DNA from: Serratia fonticola
Lineage (GTDB): Bacteria; Pseudomonadota; Gammaproteobacteria; Enterobacterales; Enterobacteriaceae
Direction of reading: 5' to 3'
Assembly (NCBI RefSeq): GCF_006715025.1
Contig: NZ_VFMK01000001.1
Span: 3,162,001-3,226,000, forward strand
DNA length: 64,000 nucleotides
A program made the translations under genes and the position numbers. Of this stretch, positions 27,808 through 37,384 are shown piece after piece (within the stretch, counting starts at the first letter, position 1; every line of letters starts with the position of its first letter). The notes under the pieces were generated by a model. It ran no database searches, had not been told where the DNA came from, and worked only from the letters and a program-made list of their open reading frames with translations.

Positions 27808-28255
27808 TCATTCACTTGTTAATTAGTTGAATTTGCAGGCTATCCGGTGGCAGTGTTGTTACGCTTCATGGCGTGTAGAGTACGGAAGGCAGCATGAACG
27901 CTGAGGTGGGATCTCCGTGCGGGATCATGAATACCGTCAGTATTCATGGCAAGGTCAGTTTATTACAAACAGCGGAGTACTTGGGCGAGATAAGCAAATA
28001 TATGTTTCTTTCTACAAGGGGAAATTATGTCACTTCAATACTCAAACCGGACCCTGTTACCGTCAGGAAATTTGTGAATTTGTTGTGTGGTTGATTAATA
28101 AAAAAGCTAAATTAATATATAAAACAATTAATTATCTCGTTGACGTGATTTTTCTACATTATTGGCCTTTTCCCCCTCTTTACTTGTTATGTGGTTAATA
28201 CTATTTTTAAAACGGCAGTACACATCAATAAACTTATAATCTAAAGGGGCTAATT

Positions 28256-29886
28256 ATGTTATTAAATAGACCGGAGAACTTTCCGGAGCATATAAATGTA
28301 TCAAAGGGTGAGTTCGTAAATTGGTCAAAAGAGATCAGTGAGAATGATATATGGATATGCTCACCTGAAAAAGTAGGGGAGATCACCGAGGTTGTCAATT
28401 GGGCATATTCCCATGATTATAAAGTAAAGGCTAAGGGGGCTTCCCATAATTGGTCTCCATTGAATATATCGCCTTTGCTTGATGATAAAAATAGAATTAT
28501 ATTTATAGATACACGAAAAAGTATAGTTAATGTTTCAATCAATGAAAAAAACACGCCGGTAACTGTGACTGCTGAAACAGGTATTACCATGGATGCTCTA
28601 TGTGATTTCCTGGAAGACAAAGGGTATGGATTCAATTCAATGCCAGCGCCAGGAGACCTGACGCTGGGGGGGTACTTGCTATTAATGGTCATGGCACTTC
28701 GGTGTTATCAACAGAGGAAAAGCGTGTTCCGGGGCAAGTATTCGGCTCATTAAGTAACGCGATAATTTCACTGAAGGCAATAGTATGGGATAACCTGAGT
28801 GAATCCTATATATTGCGGGAATTTAACAGAAATGAGGCGGATATCTCGGTGCTGCTGACGAATCTTGGGCGCATTTTTATCGTTGAAGCAACATTACAGG
28901 TCATGCAGAACCCTCGTTTACTTTGTGAGAGTATCTTTCACCTGTCCGCTGATGAACTATTAGGAAAGGAGTCAAAGACATCCTTGTCAACATTCATTAA
29001 TAAAAGTGGGCGCGTAGAAGTAATATGGTTTCCGTTTACTGAAAATCCCTGGTTGAAAGTATGGACAATAGCACCACAAAAGCCTTTTTTAGCGAGGAAA
29101 GTATCATCTCCCTACAACTATCCAATAACAGATAATATTCCAGAAGTACTTTCTGACCTTATCGGGCTTATTCAGGGATCCGCTCCTGAACTGACCCCGC
29201 TATTTGGTAAGACTCAATACTCCATAACATCATCATCTGTGAATCTGACATTAAGCAGTGAAATATGGGGATGGTCAAAGAATGTTTTACATTATATTAA
29301 GCCGACTACTTTGCGGATGACGGCAAATGGATATGCCATACTAACCCGTAGGAGTAATATACAAAATATACTTTATTCACTGTCAAGAAACCATTCTGCA
29401 ATGCTTGAAAAATATGCTCGTGAAGGTAAATACCCTATAAACGGCCCGGTAGAGATTCGCATAACCGGCCTTGATTATCTATCCGATCTTGATATTGCTA
29501 GCAATGTAGAACCATCGCTTTCAGCATTGAAAAAAGTCGCTGATAGACCTGACATTGATTGTGCAATCTGGTTTGATGTACTCACTATGCCTGGTACCTC
29601 TGGCGCAGAGGAATTTTATGCAGAGCTTGAAGAATGGATTTATAACCAGTTCAATACTGATACCAGTATCGTTCGGGTTGAATGGAGTAAAGGCTGGGCA
29701 TACACCTCATCGAAAGCATGGGCTAATAACGATGTGATAAGGAATAAAATCCCCGCATCCTATATTACCAACGGAAATAATGATGAATGGAATGACTGCA
29801 TGCAAAAACTGACGCAATTTGACCCTCATGGTGTATTTTTGACACAGTTTGTTAATCAGTTGCTAAAGCCAACGGATTTGCAATAA
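28256..29886 (+). pseudogene. FAD-linked oxidase (class II cholesterol oxidase-like), frameshifted at a G7 tract
   Basis: Two overlapping frames together encode one protein of the PCMH/VAO flavoprotein family. The first (from 28256, AAGGGGC upstream) carries the FAD-binding part (VKAKGASHNWSPLN, TAETGITMDALCDFLEDKGY). It leaves frame at LTLGG in a run of seven G (28666-28672). With eight G the protein would read on as VLAINGHGTSV, the expected FAD-attachment region, and continue to 29886 for 543 residues, the usual family length. The rest of the protein is undamaged, so this is a recent, possibly reversible, shift or a sequencing error. Codon use is AT-rich, unlike the surrounding core genes. 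Confidence 0.75.
28666..28672 (+). repeat. Homopolymer G7 tract at the frameshift
   Basis: Seven consecutive G inside the FAD-linked oxidase gene. One more G restores the full-length frame, making this a candidate slipped-strand (phase-variation) site. Confidence 0.7.
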
Positions 29887-29921
29887 AGATAGAATTACGT
29901 ATTGATAGAAAGTAACTTTGA

Positions 29922-30597
29922 TTATACCGCAGAGGAGTATCCAGGCAGTAGTGCCGTATAACTGATGAACCACAGACTCAGCACTGCTGAGTCTGTGTGT
30001 TTGCCATCAGGTTTAAGCTGCGCTAACTCAATGTAGTGCCTAATCAACGCGCCGATTTCCGGTGGAATCGCCAGAAATAAACGTTCAGTCGTCACGCTTC
30101 GTTGTTTCGCGTAGGGTAGAAGCACACTATAGCGAAACAGCCCAGTTTCTGGATTTCGGGTATCAATGCGCAAATCCTTCGCCGCCAATTTGGCTAATTG
30201 CACCGGGCGAGCACCGGTGACATAAGTTAGTCCCAAAATAGCCGCATCTCGTATGGTGCTTAGGCTGTGGTTTTTACCATGCTGAATCGCCGTTTCCATT
30301 TCAAACCAATGGATTGCGGTTCGATGAATAGAAACTGAAGCAAAACGTCACACCATGTTTCTGGTACCAGAATTCATAGAAAAACTTGAGTGCTTGAAGT
30401 GAAGCCGATTGGGTGGCTGGTGAACGCAGAGCCAGGTGGTCTACAAGATATTGTAATGGGTACAAAAGCGGCAGGCATGTATGAGTATCCATCAGTACCC
30501 ATAGACGCTGCCGTTGGTTGATATTGAACTGTGTGAGTATGAACATGCGGCACTTATCCTCATAAATGATATGTGTATTGAAGAAAGTAACCAGCAA
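29922..30597 (-). pseudogene. Degenerate tyrosine recombinase/integrase next to dif
   Basis: Two adjacent minus-strand frames (30301-30597 and 29922-30299) look like one site-specific integrase. The first holds an N-terminal core-binding-like part (ALRSPATQSASLQALKFFYEFWY); the second has the catalytic-domain start (IRDAAILGLTYVTGARPVQLAKL, with the Box I Arg) but lacks the later H-x-x-R and Tyr. A stop plus 1-nt shift separates them at 30300. The product cannot be active. It lies about 95 bp from dif, so it may be the relic of an element that inserted at or near the terminus site. Confidence 0.65.
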
Positions 30598-30691
30598 ACA
30601 TAACGTCCTGCAAGAAGAAGATAAGGGTGGGGTAAGTGTATGATTGATCGTGGTCTACGGAAGGTCATGAACTAAATGGGTGGCGGACTAA

Positions 30692-30719
30692 ATTTAACAT
30701 AATATACATTATGCGCACC
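30692..30719 (-). other. dif: Chromosomal dif site (XerC/XerD recombination site)
   Basis: On the minus strand the site reads GGTGCGCATAA (XerC arm), TGTATA (6-bp centre), TTATGTTAAAT (XerD arm): 28 of 28 positions agree with the E. coli dif site as I know it. XerC/XerD, activated by FtsK, resolve chromosome dimers here at division. It marks the replication terminus. Perfect matS sites 4.6 kb to the left and 11.7 kb to the right support this. It lies in a noncoding gap between the integrase relic and the autotransporter gene. Confidence 0.92.
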
Positions 30720-30954
30720 TAGGTGACGATACGTGAAATCTGAGGCTTTTTGGTCATGATTATGCTGATGCATTTCCGACAATCTTGTCACGTACCTGGA
30801 TGGCTTCTCATCACAACCGCAAGTCTATGAGATTCACAACTGTCTGGATGAACTTATGGCTTTAGTTCAGGAGCCGCATGGCATGCGACTCCCTGCTAGT
30901 TAACATTCTCCCCACCTTAATTGGCAAGGCTCCTATACCTTATCATTGCCGTTT

Positions 30955-33921
30955 TTAAAAAAGATATTTCACTCCCAGCATACCTTGTGTATCGCTATAA
31001 CCTTTATTACCGACCTGCTGGGTTACATTTCCCCAAAGATTGACACGCTGGTTGATCTTACTTTCAACACCAACTTTTATTTCGCCGATATTACGCGTAC
31101 CGTTAATATGGTTTTCCAGTTCGCCCATTCTTGCTCCAAACCGTTTGGTGTTGTGGATCCAGTTCGCTTCCACAAAAGGCTCAAAATCACGGTTCTTACC
31201 TTCATCGACAGCGCTGTGCCCCTTGAGATAAGCTCGCATTCCCAGGCGGGTCTGAACATTATTATCACCCAGGCTTTTCACCCAGTAACCGTTTCCTTCT
31301 TTATGATCCTTTGCCTTAACCCCCATCCATGTCACCTGTGCCTGTGGCTCCAGCCAGAATGAATTTACCATATTTTTCAATGTAATATATTCACCAGCCA
31401 GCAGTGCATATCCCGTTTCAATAGATGCACTTATCCCGCGACTGTTATACTCTTCAGAGGCCAGACCATCTCCTTTCACCGTATGATTAAACCAGTTGTA
31501 TTGCACCCAGCCGTCAAAATACAACCCGGCCTTTTGCGCATCGTTGGCAAACCATGTCCCGTACAGCCCTGTGTTGTATCCGCGGGTTGTCCCTTTTGAG
31601 CGATAGCCTGTAATTTGCGATACTGTATTGCTGTGTTGGTTGCCGTATCCGGCCATTACACCAAAATGAAAGACATCGTCACCCTCAACGGACCACTGGG
31701 CCAGATCCCCACCTAACTGTGCGACATAGCGGTTTGATTTTGTCGACAACTGCTCTCCCACACGAGAACGGTTATGGCCCCCTACCTGACGCAGCCATAA
31801 AGAGGTGACCCGCTCCTCTCCGGTCAGCTCATCAATATACCGGGTCTCCCCAAGTCGATCATGAAGCGTGACGTTAAAAATAGTATTTGCCGCCTGCATG
31901 TTACTCGCATAACTACCAGCTTCTGGCTGTTGAACAGCAATTAAAGAGGACTTCGGTAGGACTGTGTCAGCCACCACTGGCGTATACATCATTGCCGATG
32001 ACATCCAATCTATCTGCTGATCTGCTACCATGCTAGTTAAATACCAGTTTTTTTCCGCATTATTGTTCCCTCGGGCAAGAAAATACTCGTAGCCACCGGC
32101 GGTAACACGGTTATTCTGTATAAATTCCCCCTTCGATTCCCCGGTCACGCGGATCATCTCCACGCCTTTTGTCATTGGAGTACCCATTGACTGGTCACCA
32201 ATGACATCAATAGACACGCCTGTGAAACCAGCAGTATCGCCATTCACAATCAACCGGTCTGAAGATGACAAGTCTCTATTAGCCAAGGAAACTCCCATCA
32301 ACAAATTGTCCCGACCGGAAGCAACGCTACTCCCCGTATAGTTACCGTTAATGGTTAATACCTTATTAGCCTGGGAACCAGTGTTACGCGTAGAAACTAT
32401 CAGTACAGAATCATTGTTTACATCGCTGTTTATTGACGCACTCTTTGTTTTCGGATCCAGTGCCAGAACACCTCTGTTATTTATGGCCGTTAAGGAAAAA
32501 TTATTGTTAATCGTGACGGAAGAATCTGTACCGATATTCAGATTCAGTATCCCGTTTGCGTGGCTGTTATAACTATTACTGGTATGACTGGCGTTCAGGT
32601 TGATATCTACCCGTCCGGAGGATACATTCACATCATTAACAGAGTTGGGATCCTGAATGCTGGTGTTGGTAATATTCAGGGTAGTAGTGCCCGAGCCTGC
32701 ACCGACAAGCAATCCCCCTTGTGAGTTAAGGTGAGTGATAGAGTCAAGATTGATAATATTATTCGTACTGTTCGCCGCGCCGATACTGATCAACGGCCCT
32801 GCTGAGCTTAACTCATCAATTTTTTTAAATGCAGTTGTCGTTCCTTTTGTTCCACTATTATTAAGGTTAATGATGCTATCCGTCAGCGCCGAGACTGACG
32901 ATAACTTATTCAGTGTAATAGTATTACTTCCGGTGGTTCCAACCTTATCAATATTAACCACACTTCCCTGGTGAGCCACAATCAGGCCATTATTTGAGGT
33001 CGAGGATCCTCCATCAATATTAACCTGCCCTCCATGATAATTAATAACGTTCTCCGCGGCCTGAATTTCACCCATTTTTTTCACACTCAGTGAACCACCG
33101 GTAATATTCAAAAAGGAAGGCCCTGAGGCATAATCGAGGTGGCGAATATTGACTTTAGCTTTATCCTGGATAGCGATATTAGCCAACGCAATTGAATCAA
33201 GACGGACTTCGCTATTGAAATTAACCACAGAGTTGTCGCGTGAATCCACAGCACTCTCTAGGCTGTAGATATCCGTACGTCCATCAATATCAAGGAAACC
33301 TGACTCTCTAGAATAGATCCCTTTAGAGGATGAATTGCCATTCAATTCACCTATCTTAACATTACCACCAATAGTGATTTCTCCATTGTTGCGTATACCA
33401 TCCCCGCGGCTTTGCTGATGAATGGTAGTAAAATCACCAAGAATCGTGGCCACATTTCCTTCACTAACCAGTTCCAGAGCCGCTCCCCCCAGAGAACTGT
33501 GCAAATACGCTATAAGCGAACCATTGACCGTTAACGAGTTACCCATGCCACTGTCGTCTAGCGCGTGCATATAAATACCCCGGGCCCAACCGTTTGACGA
33601 TAAGGAGATAGTCGCATCATTGTTAAAAATCACATCAGCACCTGAGTGAATCTCCCCCTTAATATTTCCACCGATACCCATCGCATGAGGCTGGCCCCCG
33701 CCGCTGGATATGGTTGTATCCGGCGCGGTAAAAATAAGAGTCGATGGGCCAAATGCCCATACGGTATTCGCACCATATATGATTGGTTCACTAATAGTGC
33801 AGTAGTCCCCTGGCTCCACCTTTAACGCTGGGTTACTCCCCTGCACAATACCACAACCTGCCCAGACGACTGGTGTAAACAGCATGCCGACAATAAACTC
33901 CCCAATCTTATTCTTTTTCAT
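30955..33921 (-). CDS. Type V autotransporter (AIDA/pertactin-like)
   Basis: A 988-residue secreted surface protein. Residues 1-22 form a signal peptide (MKKNKIGEFIVGMLFTPVVWA). Residues about 25-680 are a repetitive, Asn/Ser/Gly-rich passenger expected to fold as a beta-helix (GGNVKIGELNGNSS, INNRGVLALDPKTKSASIN). The last ~290 residues are the translocator barrel, starting near TSLWLRQVGGHNRSR and ending in GVKYLF with the terminal Phe needed for BAM assembly. No protease motif was seen, so adhesion or biofilm is the likely role. AAGGA is 7 nt before the ATG. It stands alone next to dif. Confidence 0.88.
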   Translation of the reverse strand: MKKNKIGEFIVGMLFTPVVWAGCGIVQGSNPALKVEPGDYCTISEPIIYGANTVWAFGPSTLIFTAPDTTISSGGGQPHAMGIGGNIKGEIHSGADVIFNNDATISLSSNGWARGIYMHALDDSGMGNSLTVNGSLIAYLHSSLGGAALELVSEGNVATILGDFTTIHQQSRGDGIRNNGEITIGGNVKIGELNGNSSSKGIYSRESGFLDIDGRTDIYSLESAVDSRDNSVVNFNSEVRLDSIALANIAIQDKAKVNIRHLDYASGPSFLNITGGSLSVKKMGEIQAAENVINYHGGQVNIDGGSSTSNNGLIVAHQGSVVNIDKVGTTGSNTITLNKLSSVSALTDSIINLNNSGTKGTTTAFKKIDELSSAGPLISIGAANSTNNIINLDSITHLNSQGGLLVGAGSGTTTLNITNTSIQDPNSVNDVNVSSGRVDINLNASHTSNSYNSHANGILNLNIGTDSSVTINNNFSLTAINNRGVLALDPKTKSASINSDVNNDSVLIVSTRNTGSQANKVLTINGNYTGSSVASGRDNLLMGVSLANRDLSSSDRLIVNGDTAGFTGVSIDVIGDQSMGTPMTKGVEMIRVTGESKGEFIQNNRVTAGGYEYFLARGNNNAEKNWYLTSMVADQQIDWMSSAMMYTPVVADTVLPKSSLIAVQQPEAGSYASNMQAANTIFNVTLHDRLGETRYIDELTGEERVTSLWLRQVGGHNRSRVGEQLSTKSNRYVAQLGGDLAQWSVEGDDVFHFGVMAGYGNQHSNTVSQITGYRSKGTTRGYNTGLYGTWFANDAQKAGLYFDGWVQYNWFNHTVKGDGLASEEYNSRGISASIETGYALLAGEYITLKNMVNSFWLEPQAQVTWMGVKAKDHKEGNGYWVKSLGDNNVQTRLGMRAYLKGHSAVDEGKNRDFEPFVEANWIHNTKRFGARMGELENHINGTRNIGEIKVGVESKINQRVNLWGNVTQQVGNKGYSDTQGMLGVKYLF

Positions 33922-35087
33922 CTATCATCCTTAATCTCATTTAATGAGTATTTTTTGGGTGTAAAAAGCTCCACTCTCCTAAGCCCTACAAGGAAGTGAC
34001 CATATTTATTTTTCATCAAATTGATTTTAAAGAATTTTAATTATGAATATCATAAAAAACGGTAAAATCAACACTTGTGCAACATACCATCCCTGTGCGT
34101 TTTATTTCCATGATCTTTGTAACACTATTAGAAACTCTAATGTGTTTGGCTGTATTCAAAAGAGAAACGAGGCGTTATAGCGGTTTGAGGTCCGACGGTA
34201 CGGAAATATCTTGTGTATATGGGAAATGAGAATACGAGACCTATCGGAAGTTGAAATGAAAGTATGGAAATGTATTGCCCACCTAGATGAACGCCATCCT
34301 ATATTGCAAAAATGCAGACAGGCAACGCCTGTGCATAACGCATTAGCCTTGCTGTTGCTAGATAGCCACGATCCCCGACGCTATTGACCTTCATCGCCTA
34401 GAAGTAAATTTAGCTTTTATCTCTGTGATTTAGTCATCAGAAGAAGTATCTGGCAACTAATGAGGCTAAAAAGTTAACAATCAGCATTTTATGCTTAACG
34501 GTAATCAATGGCAGCAAAACATATTGAGTGGCTGCGGCTTATAGATCATAAAATACTTTATTAATGCTTAAGCTTGCGAAATGCAGCCCTACAGACCATA
34601 TTTATAACACTCTAAAGTGATGTGCTGGATTAATAATGCTTAGCCGCATAAGTTTAAAATACTTTCTGCAAGTGAATTTATTTTAATGAAAATTATCGTA
34701 CCTACGCAATGTGGGTTCGATCTGTGTTTTCCATTTTATTTAGCATGGCAATGTTCAAAGTTAATATAATTACCCTGGGAAGTAGTCAACCGTCGACCTT
34801 ACGTTGAGTGTCATAGCCATGGCTGTTACACTTGCGCAAGGTATTGATAAAATCAATATAATCCAATGGGTTATCACATGAAATAACTTTCGTTGTTGTT
34901 TTCACAATAGCGTGTACGGGTATGCGCTTAATTTATTAAAATATTGATCATCCATTTTATTGGAGGTTATTGGGTTAACTTTTCTTTTATTAACCCAAGG
35001 AAAATCATTATTAATGCATCCTGTTTTAAATCTTATTCCCGGTAGCTGCAGAGGCTACCACACCCCCCCCTTTACAGGTAATACATT
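33922..35087. other. 1.17-kb AT-rich noncoding region
   Basis: No ORF with a credible start on either strand. It must hold the divergent promoters of the autotransporter and of the seven-gene operon. An inverted repeat TGGGTTAA / TTAACCCA (34971-34997) and a GTAGC / GCTAC hairpin just before a C8 tract (35063-35070) lie in the operon's leader. The low GC fits horizontally acquired or decayed DNA beside dif. Confidence 0.5.
35063..35070 (+). repeat. C8 homopolymer in the operon leader
   Basis: Eight consecutive C, 17 nt upstream of the first start codon of the seven-gene operon and directly after a small hairpin. Length changes here could alter leader structure or ribosome access. Confidence 0.6.
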
Positions 35088-35552
35088 ATGAGTGATGAAC
35101 AACTTACGTCCGATGCCGCACTGCAACAATTTATTGATCTCTCCGTTTTATTAACCGGTTTCGATCGGTTTGAGTTACTGGGTACTGGCCAAGCGGCCTT
35201 TTATTACGAATGGGTGCAAACTCACGCTGCAGAACACTTTCCCACGTTGCTTTCGACCTACAGCGAACAACCAACCGCCACTACACAACATCAGTCCTTT
35301 GTTGAAACCCACCTGTTAGGTTCAGAAAAACTCTCCACGCTAGTGCGTAGCATCATCAAACTATGGTATCTGGGCCAATGGTTCTCTCCAGATAACCCAG
35401 GGCAAACCGTTATCCCTAGCGCGGGCAGTTATCAGCAAGGGCTGGTGTGGAATGCGATCCATGCCCATCCGCAAGCGGCCAAGCAACAAGGTTTTGGTGC
35501 ATGGTCTGAACCACCAGTGACCACCACCAATGCCAAGGTGGTGAAATTATGA
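35088..35552 (+). CDS. Small subunit of an FAD-dependent sugar/alcohol dehydrogenase-like complex
   Basis: A 154-residue protein resembling the small subunit of membrane-bound FAD dehydrogenases for sorbitol, fructose or glucose (SVLLTGFDRFELLGTGQAAFYYEWV near residue 20; later IIKLWYLGQWFSP). In known complexes this subunit carries a Tat signal and helps export and mature the GMC subunit. Here no Tat or other signal peptide is visible, so the complex probably stays in the cytoplasm. Its stop overlaps the next ATG (ATGA), consistent with coupled translation with the first GMC gene. First gene of the seven-gene operon. Confidence 0.7.
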   Translation: MSDEQLTSDAALQQFIDLSVLLTGFDRFELLGTGQAAFYYEWVQTHAAEHFPTLLSTYSEQPTATTQHQSFVETHLLGSEKLSTLVRSIIKLWYLGQWFSPDNPGQTVIPSAGSYQQGLVWNAIHAHPQAAKQQGFGAWSEPPVTTTNAKVVKL

Positions 35553-37384
35553 ACATTATTACACCTGAAAAAGCAGAGAAGACCGACTACGACGTGGTGA
35601 TCGTCGGTGGTGGGATCTCCGGCGCTATTGTTGCCAAAACCCTCACGCTGGCGGGAAAACGCTGTTTGATCGTGGAAGCCGGTACTGGCACAGGTAGTGA
35701 TTATCAAGGCTATCTGGACTACCTCAACACCTATTATACCGCCACCATCAAAATCCCCAACGCTCCCTACCCGGTTAACCCTAATGCCCCAGAACCATTA
35801 GTAACCGATGTAGCCAAAACGCCCAGTGATAAAGGCTACTTTGTCCAACGCGGGCCTCTGCCATTTAGCTCCAGCTACACTCGTTATCTTGGTGGCACCA
35901 CCCTGCACTGGCTAGGTACCTCACTGCGTATGCTGCCGGAAGATTTCCGGTTGAAGACGCTTTACGGCGTAGGAATTGACTGGCCGATCGATTACCAAGA
36001 ACTGGAGCCCTGGTATCGCAAGGCAGAACTTGAACTTGGGGTTTCCGCCAACGTGGAAGAACAGTCTTACCTTGGTGTGACCTTCCCTCCAGACTATGTT
36101 TACCCGATGCACGGCCTGCCACCGAGTTGGAGCGATAAGCAACTGGCCCGCCGTATCGATGGCATGCAGGTAGAAGATGATGGCAAGCGATATACCCTGA
36201 AAGTACGAGGGACGCCAGCTTCACGTAATAGTATCCCCAATGACGCTTACGATCAGGGCCGTGGTTATACCCCCAAAGGCGCCGTGGGTAACAACAACGT
36301 TGGCCATCGCTGTATGGGGAATTCCAGCTGTGTGCCCATCTGCCCAATCCAGGCCAAATACAACGCACTGAAAACCCTGGATACCGCCAATCCCGAAAAG
36401 CTGGATATTGTCTTGCAAAGCGTGGCTTACCAATTGGTTATTGACCCACAAAGCAAGGCAATCAGCGGCGTTAAATTTAAACATTATCAGCATCCGGAAA
36501 ACCCTTCCTATAGCCTGCATACGGTAAGCGGCAAGCGCTATGTGCTCGCTGCCCACGCCGTTGCCAACGCCGTGTTATTGCTGGCCTCAGGGGCTTGCAA
36601 AGGTAATGACCTGGTTGGCCGCCATCTGATGGATCATCCTGAATTACTGACATGGGGGCTGACGAAAGAAACACCGCTGTGGCCATTACGTGGTCCGTTG
36701 GCCACCTCCGGTATTGAGGATGTTCGCGGTGGCAGTTTCCGCAAATACCATGCGCCGTATCGCTTTGAAATGGGTAACGACGGCTGGCTGTGGCCCGATC
36801 AGGCACCGTCAAAAGATGTGATCACCCTGGTGGATGAAGAACAGCAATACGGAAAAGCGTTACGTGAAAAGCTTAAAGATCGAGTATCACGCCAATTCCG
36901 CTTCGGTATTCTGGTGGAACAACTGCCGGAGTATGACAACCGGGTCACTATCGATCCGGCATACAAGGATGCATTGGGAAACTACCGCCCCATTATTCAC
37001 TACGATCTATCGCCCTACACCCGCGCCGGTTTTGCCAGCGCTTACGACATGTCGATGAAGATCTTTGACCGGGCCGATATTGTCAATTGCTCGACCTACT
37101 CGGAAAAAGATGCCGGTGCATTTATCTGCCCGGACGGCAGAACGCTCACCTTTAATGGTGCCGGGCATTTTGCCGGAACTCACTGTATGGGAGACTCGCC
37201 AGCCAGCTCGGTGGTGGATAAATATCAGCGCACCTGGGAACATCCCAACCTCTATCTGGTGGGCTGCGGCAACATGATCAACATGGGGACCTCAAACCCA
37301 ACGTTAACCATGTCGGCGCTCACCTGTTGGGCTGCGCATAACATCCTCCAGGATCTGAACGGGGGGCATCATGCGGCAGATTGA
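35549..37384 (+). CDS. GMC oxidoreductase with Fe-S type Cys motif (copy 1)
   Basis: A 611-residue flavoprotein. The FAD-binding dinucleotide motif is YDVVIVGGGISGAIVAK near residues 14-30; the C-terminal GMC signature with the likely catalytic His is GHFAGTHCMGDSPASSVVD. A Cys cluster HRCMGNSSCVPICP (Cys 255, 261, 265) resembles the [3Fe-4S] ligand region of FAD-dependent fructose and glucose dehydrogenases. It is therefore more likely a dehydrogenase passing electrons out than an H2O2-forming oxidase; no cytochrome c subunit is encoded nearby. It is clearly paralogous to the next gene, which it overlaps by 14 bp. Confidence 0.85.
   Translation: MNIITPEKAEKTDYDVVIVGGGISGAIVAKTLTLAGKRCLIVEAGTGTGSDYQGYLDYLNTYYTATIKIPNAPYPVNPNAPEPLVTDVAKTPSDKGYFVQRGPLPFSSSYTRYLGGTTLHWLGTSLRMLPEDFRLKTLYGVGIDWPIDYQELEPWYRKAELELGVSANVEEQSYLGVTFPPDYVYPMHGLPPSWSDKQLARRIDGMQVEDDGKRYTLKVRGTPASRNSIPNDAYDQGRGYTPKGAVGNNNVGHRCMGNSSCVPICPIQAKYNALKTLDTANPEKLDIVLQSVAYQLVIDPQSKAISGVKFKHYQHPENPSYSLHTVSGKRYVLAAHAVANAVLLLASGACKGNDLVGRHLMDHPELLTWGLTKETPLWPLRGPLATSGIEDVRGGSFRKYHAPYRFEMGNDGWLWPDQAPSKDVITLVDEEQQYGKALREKLKDRVSRQFRFGILVEQLPEYDNRVTIDPAYKDALGNYRPIIHYDLSPYTRAGFASAYDMSMKIFDRADIVNCSTYSEKDAGAFICPDGRTLTFNGAGHFAGTHCMGDSPASSVVDKYQRTWEHPNLYLVGCGNMINMGTSNPTLTMSALTCWAAHNILQDLNGGHHAAD

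Noticed and set aside
30769..30903. Plus-strand 44-codon stretch near dif with protein-like composition ending in TAA
   Set aside because: It has no start codon or ribosome-binding site, is short, and I recognise no family; it could be a gene-end relic but is not supported.
35865..36368. Minus-strand frame of 167 codons inside the first GMC gene
   Set aside because: Composition is rich in Cys/Trp/Arg without any recognisable motif; it mirrors the codons of the GMC gene.
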